A stretch of 64,000 bases of DNA from Christiangramia portivictoriae DSM 23547 (GTDB taxonomy: Bacteria > Bacteroidota > Bacteroidia > Flavobacteriales > Flavobacteriaceae), in the NCBI RefSeq assembly GCF_000423045.1, contig NZ_AUHF01000001.1, positions 620,001 through 684,000 on the forward strand, read 5' to 3'. The notes beneath the pieces are model-generated. The model saw only the letters and a list, made by a program, of their open reading frames with translations, ran no database searches and was not told the DNA's origin. This document shows, piece by piece, positions 18,308-27,973 of this stretch; the stretch's first letter is position 1; each line of letters begins with the position of its first letter. The position numbers were made by a program, and so were the translations under genes.

Positions 18308-21300
18308 TTGAAGAACAATTACCTGAAATTGTCTTTACCGGTACGACTGACTATTCTCTTTTTAATGGTGTATTCCATAGACGCCATTTCTCAGGAGACT
18401 CCTCAGGACACCATCCAGGCGGGCTATGCTCTAGGAGAGCTTCAGCTTCCCGATCCACAATCCATAGAGTCCAGTTACGAATATGATCCTATCCTCAACC
18501 GTTACTTCTACAGGGAACGAGTAGGCCAGATCAATATAGGACTGCCTTTGGTGCTTACTCCGCAGGAATATGAAGACCTTGTGCTGGAAGAGGAAATGCG
18601 CAATTATTTTAAACTGAAGAATGATGCGCTATCAGGTAGAAAGGAAGGCACTGAAGACATTCAGCGGGATTTATTGCCAGATTTCTACGTCAACAACAAT
18701 TTATTTGAAAGTATTTTCGGTGGATCTGAGATCAATATCGTTCCGCAGGGATCGGTGGAGATCGACCTGGGACTGCTGTATACCAAACAGGACAACCCGG
18801 CATTTTCTCCAAGGAACAGAAGCAATCTTTCCTTTGATTTTGACCAGCGAATCAGCCTCTCCATGCTGGGGCAAATTGGGGAGCGCCTTCAGGTCACCGC
18901 CAATTACGATACCGAATCCACATTCGATTTTCAAAATCAGTTAAAACTGGAGTATACACCCAATGAGGATGATATTGTTCAGAAAATTGAAGTAGGTAAC
19001 GTGAATATGCCTTTGAACAATGCTCTTATTCAAGGTGCGCAAAGTCTTTTTGGTTTTAAAACCGAACTGCAGTTTGGAAAAACAAGGATCACCGGAGTAT
19101 TTTCAGAACAGCAGTCTGAGCGGCGTACGGTAAATGTCGAGGGAGGAGCGACCGTAGAGGAATTCGCAAAGTTCGCGCTCGATTACGATGCAGACCGCCA
19201 CTTTTTCCTCGCCCATTACTTTCGTGATACTTATGATGAAGCGCTGAGAAATTATCCTTTTATCAATACCAATATCCAGATCAAGCGAATACAGGTTTGG
19301 GTAACGAACAGAACCAATAATATTCAGAATATTCAGGATACACGCAATATCGTGGCGATCCAGGATCTTGGAGAATCCAATATTCCGGGAAATATAGGAC
19401 TGGATACGCCGCCGGGTGGATTTTTTAACCAGCCAGCAGGAGCTTTTCCAGATAACCTGGTGAATGACTTCAATCCCTTCGGAATAAACGGTAACGGTGA
19501 ATCTGTGCTAAATCCGGCTATCAGGGACATTGCTACAGTAGACCAGGGCTTTGGAGCAGTAACAGTTTCCGAAGGAACCGATTATGCAAAGCTCGAAAAC
19601 GCGCGACAACTAAAACCTTCAGAATATACCGTTAATACCCAACTTGGATATATTAGCCTGAATCAACGTTTAAGCAACGATGAGGTACTTGGGGTTGCCT
19701 TTCAATATACGATCAACGGCGAGGTTTACCAGGTAGGTGAATTTGCGAATGATGGCGTGAATGCTACCAATGATCCCGGAACCAGTGAGCCAGCAACCGG
19801 AACCAATTCCAGGGCCAGCCAGAATCTTGTGGTAAAATTGTTGAAAAGTACGATCACCAATGTACAGGAGCCTATCTGGGACCTGATGATGAAAAACATC
19901 TATAGTCTAAACGCGTACCAGCTGGAACGTGAAGATTTTAGAATGAACATTTTGTATACAGACCCTCAGCCATTAAATTATATCAAACCTGTTGAAGGAA
20001 CCACACTGCCTGCAGATGTGAACGAAACGCCACTATTAAGAGTCTTCAGGCTGGATGAATTGAATGTGAATAATGATCCCATCAATGACGGAGACGGTTT
20101 CTTTGATTATGTCCCACAGATCACGATAGATCCTCAAAACGGAAATATCATATTTACAACCGTGGAACCTTTTGGGGAGCACCTTTTCCGAAAGCTGGAT
20201 GACAATCCCAATGCCGGGAGTGAGAATTATAATATTCCTGAAACCTGGAACCCTAACCAGAAAAAATATGTTTTTCGTGCCATGTATCGTACAACGAAGA
20301 CCCAGGCTGAACAGGAAGAGGCAGATAAGAACAAGTTCCAGTTAAAGGGTAGATATAAAAGCGCTGAGGTAGAGGGGATTCCAATTGGTTTCAATTTGCC
20401 ACCGGGATCGGTCACCGTCACGGCGGGGGGAAGGATCCTTCAGGAAGGTGTGGACTACGTGGTGAACTACGAGCTGGGAAGAGTGCAGATCCTGGATGAA
20501 GGCTTGCTGGCTTCCAATATTCCAATCCAGGTAAATACTGAAAACAATGCCTTATTCGGTCAGCAAACCAAACGATTTACAGGATTAAATGTAGAACATC
20601 AGTTCAATGAAAACTTCCTTATAGGAGGTACTTTTATCAATCTAAAAGAACGCCCTTTAACCCAGAAAGCGAATTATAGTTACGAGCCAATCAACAATAC
20701 CATTCTTGGTTTGAATCTGAATTATAGCACAGAAGTTCCATTTTTGACCAGGCTGGTAAACAAACTTCCTAATATTGATACAGATGTGATGTCCAACGTT
20801 TCTGTGCGGGGAGAATTTGCCTATTTGTTACCTGGCTCGCCTAATTCCAATGATTTTGATGGTGAGGCTACCACGTATATAGATGATTTTGAAGCAGCAC
20901 AAACCGCTATTGATATCAATAATCCTTTGGCCTGGGAACTGTCCAGTGTTCCGATTGGTTTTGGCGGTGAGCTTGCCAACGGAGATCTGAGTGCCGGCTA
21001 CAGAAGGGCTAAAATGAGCTGGTATACCATAGATCCTATTTTCTATAGCAATAACCGTCCAGATGGGATCAGCGATTCAGATATTTCAAGTTATGCAACC
21101 AGGAGAGTAGCCATCAACGAGATCTTCCCCAATACTGATGTAGTCCAGGGGCAGCCACAGGTGATCTATACCATGGACGTTAATTATAAACCATCGGTAC
21201 GAGGACCATACAATTATAATCCTGCGGCGGCTGGTGGAAATACGCTTCCTGTACCAGGGAATAATTTCGCCGGAATTACAAGGCCTATCAATACGACCAA

Positions 21301-24300
21301 TTTCGAGCAAACCAATGTCGAGTACATACAGTTCTGGGTAATGGATCCTTATATCTATGCTGAAAATGCCGGTAAAAGTGACGGACTCATCAACTTCAAC
21401 CTTGGGAATATTTCTGAGGATGTGCTGAAGGACGGGCGAAAACAATATGAGAACGGACTTCCGGAAGGTGAAGGAGAAGCCAACGTGATCACGTCTGCCT
21501 ATGGAAATACTCCGGCAGATAATTCGCTGGTGTACGCATTCGATTCTGAAGGAGCAGCTAGAACGCTGCAGGATGCAGGATTCGATGGACTGCTTGATGC
21601 TGATGAAGCTTTGAAATTTCCTGATTATGGAAACCTTGCCGATCCTTCCGCAGATAATTACCAGTATTTTCTCAATCGTGACGGCAGTCTGCTGGATCGT
21701 TACCTGGATTATAATGGAACAGAAGGTAACTCGCCCACAGATGTGACAGATACCAATCGCGGAAATACCACGCTGCCTACTACTGAAGATATTAACAGGG
21801 ATAACACGATGAATACCATCAATAGTTATTTCGAGTATAAGATTCCGTTTTTCCGTGGGATGAATATTGATAACAACCAGTATATTACCGATGTTAAGGA
21901 ATTAACGACTACTCTTAGAAACGGCCAGGATCTGCCGGTACGTTGGGTACAGTTTAAAGTGCCAATATTTGAGCCTACCAATGCCATTGGTGGTATTGCA
22001 GATTTTAGATCCATTCGATTTATACGAATGTTCCTTAGTGACTTTGAGGATGAAACCATCCTGAGGTTCGGGACGATGGACCTGGTAAGAGGAGATTACA
22101 GGAGGTATAACCAAAGTTTATTCGAAGATTCCGGTCAACTGGAAAATCCAAACACTTCTTTCGAGGTAAACGCTGTGAATATTGAAGAAAATGAAAATAG
22201 ACAGCCTATCCCATATCGACTACCTCCAGGAGTTCAAAGAGAGCAGCTGTATCAAAATAATACCAGCTTACGCCAGAACGAACAATCGCTTTCTTTAAGT
22301 GTTTGTGATCTCGAGCCTCAGGATGCCCGTGCGGTTTACAAAAATTTCCAGATCGATATGCGACAGTATAAGAATCTTGAAATGTTTTTACATGCAGAAT
22401 CTGTCATTAATCGCCAGCCGCTTAAAGAGGGTCAATTAGTTGCATTCGTTAGAATGGGAACAGATTTTAGTGACAACTTTTACCAGATAGAAATTCCCTT
22501 ATCACCTACGCTTTTTGGAGCTACCACTGCAGAAGAGATCTGGCCTGAAGTCAATAGAATGAACCTGGAACTAGACCTGCTGCAACAGGTGAAAACTTCT
22601 GTACTGGGAGATCCAACTTTAAATTCAACCGACTTAAATTTCTTTACTGAAGACCTGCAGGAAGTAGATGCTGAAGCTCCTTACGATATGGGCAGACTGC
22701 GTATTGGAGTAAAAGGAAATCCAAGTTTTGGAAACATCAGGTTATTAATGGTGGGAGTGAAGAATGGCACCAGGGAAGACGGCGTGACCGATCTTTGCGG
22801 GGAAGTATGGTTTAATGAATTAAGACTATCAGACCTGAAAAATGAAGGTGGATGGGCCGGAGTGGTAAGTATGGATAGTAACCTTGCCGATTTTGCAAAT
22901 ATATCTGCCACGGGACGACGAAGTACGGTAGGTTTTGGTGCACTTGGACAGGGTCCTAACCAGAGAAGCAGGGAAGATCTGCAACAATACGATGTGGTGA
23001 CCAACCTTAATATGGGGCAGTTGCTACCCGAAAAGTGGGGCGTAAAAATCCCGGTAAACTATAGCAGGGGCGAAGAGTTGATCACTCCCAAATATGACCA
23101 GGAATTTCTGGATGTGGAGCTGGATACACGACTTGATAATATTGAGGATCCTGCCCAGCGGGATGCTGTAAAAAAGCAATCGCAATCCTATACTAAAAGA
23201 CAAAGCATTAACGTCATAGGATTAAGGAAAGAGCGTACCGGGGAACGAACGCCCATGCCTTATGATATTGAGAATTTTGCTTTCGCCACTTCCTATAACC
23301 AGGTAGACCATCGGGATTTCGAGATCGAGGAAAGCATCGATCAAAGTGTACGGGTAGGAGGAACCTATGAATTCAGTTTCCCGCAGAAAAGCCTGGAGCC
23401 TTTAAAGAATCTGGCAGTATTGGATAGCAGCGATTACCTGGCGATTTTTAGAGATTTCAACATCAATTACCTGCCAACAAATATCAATGCGAGTTCCAAT
23501 ATTTTCCGGCAGTACAATCAGCAAAGGTTTCGATCTCTGGATCTTAGTGACAGCGATATAGGGATACCAACACTATACCAGCGAAACTTTTTGTTCGACT
23601 GGCAGTATGGTATCAATTATAACCTTACTCGATCCCTAAACTTTGCTTTTAACGCCAGCAACAACAGGATCATAAGAAATTATATAGATGATGAAGGTTT
23701 TGCAGATGATTCTATAGGAGTGTGGGACGACTTCTTCAATATTGGAGAGCCAAATCAGCATTTTCAAACCCTTCAGGTAAATTATGACCTGCCATTTGAA
23801 AAGATTCCAGTTCTAAAATTTGTGAATACAACCTACTCCTATACCGGAGATTTTCAATGGCAACGGGGTTCGCAGCGTTTTCAGCAATTGGAAGATATTC
23901 CAGAGATAGGAAACAGCGTTCAGAATTCCAATACGCACCAGATCAATGCCAGTTTAAATCTTCAGGATCTTTACAATTATGTAGGACTGGTTCAGAAGAA
24001 GAACAATAGTGCCTGGAAAACTATTCAGGAACGAAGCAGAGGAATTCCAACACTGGGCCCACCTTCCGAAGAAGATGAAGTCGTAGAGGAAAAACCGAAG
24101 CCAAAATCTAATAAAGGTTATAATACACTTATCGGGATCGCTACAGGATTCAAAACTTTCCAGGTCAATTATCGCAATAGCCGCGGGATTTTCCTTCCAG
24201 GTTATACAGAAAGTGTTGGCTTTATGGGAACTTTCAGGCCAACTGCAGGATTTACGTTTGGTTTCCAGGATGATATCAGGCAGATGGCGGCAGAGAGAGG

Positions 24301-25462
24301 CTGGCTTACTTTATTTCAGAACTTTAATCAGCAGTTTTCCGCAGTGAAGAATGAGCAGCTGGATTACCAGGCCGGCTTCAGTTTTATACCAGATCTCACC
24401 ATCGAGCTTACCGGTAGAAAGAATGAGGCTGAGAATTATTCTGAAAATTTCAGGGTTGATCCTGTGAGCCTGGAGTACCAGTCACTTACTCCATACAGCT
24501 ACGGAAACTTCAATATTTCAACTTTATTGATCGCTACCAGTTTCCAGCAATCCAATGAAGCGAGTTCTGAAGCCTTTCAGAATTTTAGAGCAAACAGGAT
24601 TGAGGTAGCCAGAAGAATTGCCAGCGAACGAGGTCTGGATCCTACAGATGTCGACGAGGAAGGTTTTCCCAGAGGTATTGGAAAAACAAACCAGGCAGTA
24701 CTTTTGCCGGCATTTATTGCAGCTTATTCAGGACAGGATGCAGGTTCAGTGAAACTTGGCGCCTTCAGAAACGTCCCTGTTCCAAACTGGAATCTCAAGT
24801 ATACCGGTTTGATGCGCCTGGAATGGTTTCGTGATAACTTCCGAAGATTTTCCATAAATCACGGGTATCGTGCAGATTATACCTTGAATCAGTATCAGAC
24901 AAACCTGGATTATGATCCTGCAGATCCTGAAGCATTGAACCAGGCAGGTGACTTTAAGAATCCTGTTCTATTCTCAAATCTGGTGTTGACCGAATTATTT
25001 ACTCCGCTTGCGCTTATCGATTTTGAAACCAAGAACAGTATACAGATCATGGCGAAAATGGAGAAAGATCGCTCGCTTGCATTCAGCTTTGATAATAACC
25101 TGCTTACAGAATACAGTGGGAATGAATATACTCTTGGACTCGGTTACAGGTTAAGGGATTTAAAGATAGCCACGGCGCTTGGAGGAAGAAGAAGGGTGCT
25201 TAGCAGTGATCTTAATTTCAGGACCGATGTTAGTTACCGTAAAAACCGTACGATCGTAAGATATCTGGATCTTGCCAACAACCAGACAATCTCGGGACAG
25301 GATATCTGGTCTGTCAATTTTAAGGCAGATTATGCGTTTACCAGGAACTTAACGGCGAGGTTCTATTATGACCATACATTCTCGGAATATGCTGTCTCTA
25401 CAGCCTTCCCGCAAACAACGATTCGATCTGGTTTTACACTTATCTATAATTTCGGAAATTAA
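18308..25462 (+). CDS. sprA: Type IX secretion translocon protein SprA (gliding motility)
   Basis: Giant outer-membrane protein, 2384 residues, the channel of the type IX secretion system and needed for gliding motility. Length agrees with characterised SprA (about 2,400). A signal peptide (residues about 1-28) is followed by an extended beta-rich series with the recurring YEYDPILNRYFYRER-type N-terminal motif and ends in an aromatic beta-strand (SGFTLIYNFGN), typical of outer-membrane barrels. The start is TTG at 18308; no ATG precedes the signal hydrophobic core. Placement after ruvA and before gcvH is the standard flavobacterial order. The sequence is uninterrupted, so the gene is intact. 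The gene for the matching lid or PorV partner is not in the window. Confidence 0.97.
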   Translation: MKNNYLKLSLPVRLTILFLMVYSIDAISQETPQDTIQAGYALGELQLPDPQSIESSYEYDPILNRYFYRERVGQINIGLPLVLTPQEYEDLVLEEEMRNYFKLKNDALSGRKEGTEDIQRDLLPDFYVNNNLFESIFGGSEINIVPQGSVEIDLGLLYTKQDNPAFSPRNRSNLSFDFDQRISLSMLGQIGERLQVTANYDTESTFDFQNQLKLEYTPNEDDIVQKIEVGNVNMPLNNALIQGAQSLFGFKTELQFGKTRITGVFSEQQSERRTVNVEGGATVEEFAKFALDYDADRHFFLAHYFRDTYDEALRNYPFINTNIQIKRIQVWVTNRTNNIQNIQDTRNIVAIQDLGESNIPGNIGLDTPPGGFFNQPAGAFPDNLVNDFNPFGINGNGESVLNPAIRDIATVDQGFGAVTVSEGTDYAKLENARQLKPSEYTVNTQLGYISLNQRLSNDEVLGVAFQYTINGEVYQVGEFANDGVNATNDPGTSEPATGTNSRASQNLVVKLLKSTITNVQEPIWDLMMKNIYSLNAYQLEREDFRMNILYTDPQPLNYIKPVEGTTLPADVNETPLLRVFRLDELNVNNDPINDGDGFFDYVPQITIDPQNGNIIFTTVEPFGEHLFRKLDDNPNAGSENYNIPETWNPNQKKYVFRAMYRTTKTQAEQEEADKNKFQLKGRYKSAEVEGIPIGFNLPPGSVTVTAGGRILQEGVDYVVNYELGRVQILDEGLLASNIPIQVNTENNALFGQQTKRFTGLNVEHQFNENFLIGGTFINLKERPLTQKANYSYEPINNTILGLNLNYSTEVPFLTRLVNKLPNIDTDVMSNVSVRGEFAYLLPGSPNSNDFDGEATTYIDDFEAAQTAIDINNPLAWELSSVPIGFGGELANGDLSAGYRRAKMSWYTIDPIFYSNNRPDGISDSDISSYATRRVAINEIFPNTDVVQGQPQVIYTMDVNYKPSVRGPYNYNPAAAGGNTLPVPGNNFAGITRPINTTNFEQTNVEYIQFWVMDPYIYAENAGKSDGLINFNLGNISEDVLKDGRKQYENGLPEGEGEANVITSAYGNTPADNSLVYAFDSEGAARTLQDAGFDGLLDADEALKFPDYGNLADPSADNYQYFLNRDGSLLDRYLDYNGTEGNSPTDVTDTNRGNTTLPTTEDINRDNTMNTINSYFEYKIPFFRGMNIDNNQYITDVKELTTTLRNGQDLPVRWVQFKVPIFEPTNAIGGIADFRSIRFIRMFLSDFEDETILRFGTMDLVRGDYRRYNQSLFEDSGQLENPNTSFEVNAVNIEENENRQPIPYRLPPGVQREQLYQNNTSLRQNEQSLSLSVCDLEPQDARAVYKNFQIDMRQYKNLEMFLHAESVINRQPLKEGQLVAFVRMGTDFSDNFYQIEIPLSPTLFGATTAEEIWPEVNRMNLELDLLQQVKTSVLGDPTLNSTDLNFFTEDLQEVDAEAPYDMGRLRIGVKGNPSFGNIRLLMVGVKNGTREDGVTDLCGEVWFNELRLSDLKNEGGWAGVVSMDSNLADFANISATGRRSTVGFGALGQGPNQRSREDLQQYDVVTNLNMGQLLPEKWGVKIPVNYSRGEELITPKYDQEFLDVELDTRLDNIEDPAQRDAVKKQSQSYTKRQSINVIGLRKERTGERTPMPYDIENFAFATSYNQVDHRDFEIEESIDQSVRVGGTYEFSFPQKSLEPLKNLAVLDSSDYLAIFRDFNINYLPTNINASSNIFRQYNQQRFRSLDLSDSDIGIPTLYQRNFLFDWQYGINYNLTRSLNFAFNASNNRIIRNYIDDEGFADDSIGVWDDFFNIGEPNQHFQTLQVNYDLPFEKIPVLKFVNTTYSYTGDFQWQRGSQRFQQLEDIPEIGNSVQNSNTHQINASLNLQDLYNYVGLVQKKNNSAWKTIQERSRGIPTLGPPSEEDEVVEEKPKPKSNKGYNTLIGIATGFKTFQVNYRNSRGIFLPGYTESVGFMGTFRPTAGFTFGFQDDIRQMAAERGWLTLFQNFNQQFSAVKNEQLDYQAGFSFIPDLTIELTGRKNEAENYSENFRVDPVSLEYQSLTPYSYGNFNISTLLIATSFQQSNEASSEAFQNFRANRIEVARRIASERGLDPTDVDEEGFPRGIGKTNQAVLLPAFIAAYSGQDAGSVKLGAFRNVPVPNWNLKYTGLMRLEWFRDNFRRFSINHGYRADYTLNQYQTNLDYDPADPEALNQAGDFKNPVLFSNLVLTELFTPLALIDFETKNSIQIMAKMEKDRSLAFSFDNNLLTEYSGNEYTLGLGYRLRDLKIATALGGRRRVLSSDLNFRTDVSYRKNRTIVRYLDLANNQTISGQDIWSVNFKADYAFTRNLTARFYYDHTFSEYAVSTAFPQTTIRSGFTLIYNFGN

Positions 25463-25473
25463 CGAGGCCATAT

Positions 25474-25503
25474 TTGAACAATTCAGCGAAAAAATTAACT
25501 TTG
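25474..25503 (+). promoter_or_regulatory. Promoter of gcvH
   Basis: TTG (25474-25476), 19-base spacer, TAACTTTG (25496-25503): an exact match to the Bacteroidota sigma consensus TTG-N17-23-TAnnTTTG. It starts 12 bp after the sprA stop and gives a leader of about 15 bases to the gcvH ATG. Confidence 0.75.
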
Positions 25504-25523
25504 TCAAAAGATAAAATAAGCAC

Positions 25524-25904
25524 ATGAATATTCCACAAGAATTAAAGTACACAAAAGACCACGAGTGGGTTAAAATTGAAGGAGATACTGCGACTATCGG
25601 AGTTACAGATTTTGCCCAGGGTGAGCTTGGGGATATCGTATATGTTGAGGTGGAGACACTCGATGAAACTCTGGAAAAAGAAGAGGTTTTTGGAACCGTG
25701 GAAGCTGTTAAGACAGTTTCAGATCTTTACATGCCAGTTTCAGGAGAGATCATCGAATTTAATGATAGTCTTGAAGATGAGCCAGAAAAGGTAAACAATG
25801 ATCCTTACGGTGATGGATGGATGATCAAGATCAAATTATCAGATCCGTCTGAAGTTGAAGGTCTTCTTTCTGCTGAAGAATATCAGGAAGTAGTAGGTGC
25901 ATAA
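25524..25904 (+). CDS. gcvH: Glycine cleavage system H protein
   Basis: Lipoyl-carrying shuttle protein of the glycine cleavage complex. 126 residues, full length. The lipoylated lysine is K63 in [20 protein letters not shown], and the N-terminal [14 protein letters not shown] and C-terminal [13 protein letters not shown] blocks are typical. The other glycine cleavage genes are not in the window. It has its own strong promoter just after sprA. The next gene begins inside its last codons (8-bp overlap). Confidence 0.97.
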   Translation: MNIPQELKYTKDHEWVKIEGDTATIGVTDFAQGELGDIVYVEVETLDETLEKEEVFGTVEAVKTVSDLYMPVSGEIIEFNDSLEDEPEKVNNDPYGDGWMIKIKLSDPSEVEGLLSAEEYQEVVGA

Positions 25905-26295
25905 AATAGTTTTAGTTTTAGCGCTTCTTTATACTGCTGCCATCACGTATTTTTCCTTGATCGTGATGAACTTTAAAGTAAGTGTAGGTGGTTTCGATCC
26001 TACAGACAAAATGCTCCATGCCGGAGCATATTTGTTTTTGACCCTATTGTGGAAATTATTTTTTATTCTGAAAAGTGCTGATTTTAGGCGTTACCGTCCC
26101 AATCTTTACGGGGTTGCGTTCGCCTGTTTTCTGTTTGGTATGTTAATTGAGGTTTTACAGGGAACTCTAACCAGTTACAGGACACCCGATTGGTGGGATG
26201 GCCTGGCAAATTCAACTGGTGTGATGCTTGCAGTCATCTTTTTCCTGGTTATGGCGCCAACCTTTAAAAAGTTGAAAAGCAGGTATTCTTTGTAA
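25897..26295 (+). CDS. VanZ-like family membrane protein
   Basis: 132-residue four-helix membrane protein of the VanZ-like family. Hydrophobic helices occur at about residues 3-22, 43-60, 70-92 and 105-125. The family hallmarks are [17 protein letters not shown] near the second helix and [30 protein letters not shown] before the last. The start is a GTG that overlaps the end of gcvH; the next methionine would remove helix 1. The exact role of this family outside teicoplanin resistance is not known, and in flavobacteria it regularly follows gcvH. Confidence 0.85.
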   Translation: MHKIVLVLALLYTAAITYFSLIVMNFKVSVGGFDPTDKMLHAGAYLFLTLLWKLFFILKSADFRRYRPNLYGVAFACFLFGMLIEVLQGTLTSYRTPDWWDGLANSTGVMLAVIFFLVMAPTFKKLKSRYSL

Positions 26296-26320
26296 TTAAC
26301 CTTTATTAACCTCGCTTTTT

Positions 26321-27034
26321 ATGAAACCGAAAAAAAACCCGAAAGCCGACCTTCGTCGGAGCTGGGTCCTTTTTCTCCAAATTGGACTCATTGTTACCTT
26401 ATTCATTACCCTGCAGGCATTCCAGTGGAAATCCTACAATCCCGAGCAGGCAAGTCGTGAAACTATGGCAATAGACAACCTGCAGGAGGAAGATGTGCCC
26501 GTTACCATACACGATCAAACACCACCGCCACCTCCGCCACCCGTAGATCCGCCAGAAATTAAAATTGCTCCGGATGATGAGGATGTTGAAGAAGATAATA
26601 TTGCATCCACTGAAGTAGATCTGGACGATATCGTGGAACCAGAAGAGATCATAGATGCTGAACCCGATGAAGAGGTGACAGTACCATTCAAATTTATCGA
26701 AGATGTGCCTTTATTTCCCGGTTGTGAAAATCTTGACGATAATTCAGAAAGAAAAAGCTGCATGAGTGAGAAGATAAGCAGTTTTGTTGGAAAAGAATTT
26801 GACACCAGGCTGGGAGAGAAACTGGGCCTTACCGGTGTAAACCTGGTCACGGTATTGTTCGTTGTGAATACGCAAGGTGAGATCGAGCAGGTGCAGGCAA
26901 GGGCTCCTCATCCTAAGCTTGAAGAAGAGGCCAAACGTGTGATCTCGAAATTACCGAAAATGAAACCTGGAAAGCAGAGAGGGAAGGCTGTGCCCGTCTC
27001 CTATGCCATCCCGATACGATTTAAAGTTCAATAG
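26321..27034 (+). CDS. Energy transducer TonB (first paralogue)
   Basis: TonB-type protein that couples the inner-membrane proton gradient to outer-membrane transporters. 237 residues: a short basic cytoplasmic N-terminus (MKPKKNPKADLRR), one transmembrane helix at about 17-35, a proline-rich spacer starting TPPPPPPPVDPP at about 66, an acidic stretch at about 84-125, and a C-terminal TonB domain (VTVLFVVNTQGEIEQVQARAP to VPVSYAIPIRFKVQ). A conserved DVPLFPGCENL-C motif precedes the domain. It is about 60-65% similar by eye to the next gene, which indicates tandem duplication. ExbB/ExbD genes are not adjacent. Confidence 0.92.
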   Translation: MKPKKNPKADLRRSWVLFLQIGLIVTLFITLQAFQWKSYNPEQASRETMAIDNLQEEDVPVTIHDQTPPPPPPPVDPPEIKIAPDDEDVEEDNIASTEVDLDDIVEPEEIIDAEPDEEVTVPFKFIEDVPLFPGCENLDDNSERKSCMSEKISSFVGKEFDTRLGEKLGLTGVNLVTVLFVVNTQGEIEQVQARAPHPKLEEEAKRVISKLPKMKPGKQRGKAVPVSYAIPIRFKVQ

Positions 27035-27145
27035 TTTTGAGCTTAAACTGAAAATTAGCGGTAGATTAATTACTTATTCTGTCAGATTAATTTAGTTTTT
27101 TAGAAAAAATCTTTATTTTAGCAACCCTTAACAACTAAACGCATT

Positions 27146-27868
27146 ATGGAACCTAAGAAAAATCCAAAAGCTGATTTAAATAGAAACAGAACTCTTTATT
27201 TGCAGCTAGGTCTTATTCTTGTTCTGCTAATTACCTGGCAGGCAATAGAGTGGAAGACATATGATCCTGAAGCTGTAGATATCGGGCAGTTAAATATGGA
27301 CGAACTTGATGAAGAGGATGTGCCAATTACAGAAATGATGAACACACCTCCACCACCTCCACCGCCACCACCGGCACCGGAAGTGATCGAGGTTGTTGAA
27401 GATGAGGAAGAAGTAGAAGAGGATGAAATCCAGTCTACAGAGACCAATCTTGATGAGATCGTGGAAGTAGAAGAAGTTGTTGAGGCTGTTGAAGAAGAAG
27501 AGGTAGCGGATGTACCTTTCGCGGTTATTGAAGATGTGCCAATCTTCCCTGGATGTGAAAATCTAAAAAACAATAATGAGCGTAAAGCTTGTATGAGTGA
27601 AAAGATCAGCAAGTACGTGAACAAGGAGTTCGATACAGATCTTGGATCTGAGTTAGGCCTTTCTGGTATCAACCGTGTGATTGTTCAGTTTAGAATCGAT
27701 GAAAAAGGGAATATTGGTCAGGTAAGAGCTCGTGCTCCACACCCTAGACTTGAGAAAGAAGCTGCCAGAGTAATTAACAGTCTTCCTAAAATGAAGCCTG
27801 GTAAGCAGCGAGGAAAGCCGGTAGGTGTTATGTACTCCCTTCCTATTGCTTTCAAAGTACAGGACTAA
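27146..27868 (+). CDS. Energy transducer TonB (second paralogue)
   Basis: Tandem copy of the preceding TonB gene, 240 residues, with the same order of parts: basic N-terminus (MEPKKNPKADLNR), membrane helix about 17-35, polyproline stretch PPPPPPPPPAPE near residue 70, a longer run of Glu and Val (about 80-125), the DVPIFPGCENL motif with a cysteine pair, and the C-terminal TonB fold ending VMYSLPIAFKVQD. The 111-bp gap to the first copy has a TATTTTAG box (near 27113) and probably its own weak promoter. The gene ends with a strong terminator. Confidence 0.92.
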   Translation: MEPKKNPKADLNRNRTLYLQLGLILVLLITWQAIEWKTYDPEAVDIGQLNMDELDEEDVPITEMMNTPPPPPPPPPAPEVIEVVEDEEEVEEDEIQSTETNLDEIVEVEEVVEAVEEEEVADVPFAVIEDVPIFPGCENLKNNNERKACMSEKISKYVNKEFDTDLGSELGLSGINRVIVQFRIDEKGNIGQVRARAPHPRLEKEAARVINSLPKMKPGKQRGKPVGVMYSLPIAFKVQD

Positions 27869-27887
27869 GTTTTCTCTCAATATCATT

Positions 27888-27916
27888 TAAATCCCGGCCA
27901 TGGCCGGGATTTTTTA
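27888..27916 (+). terminator. Rho-independent terminator after the second tonB
   Basis: Perfect palindromic stem built from AATCCCGGCC and its complement around the centre, followed by TTTTTT. It lies about 20 bp after the second tonB stop. Confidence 0.9.
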
Positions 27917-27973
27917 TTTTAGGATACTTCTGTTTTGTGTATATTACGGCACCAACTAACCTGCTACTTACCT

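Noticed and set aside
27346-27380. CCACCTCC-type short tandem repeats
   Set aside because: They encode the polyproline spacer of TonB; a protein feature rather than a repeat element.
27196-27672. A 158-residue serine-rich reading frame on the minus strand
   Set aside because: It is the antisense reading of the acidic Glu-rich spacer and TonB domain; the Ser runs are the reverse reading of GAA/GAG/GAT codons.
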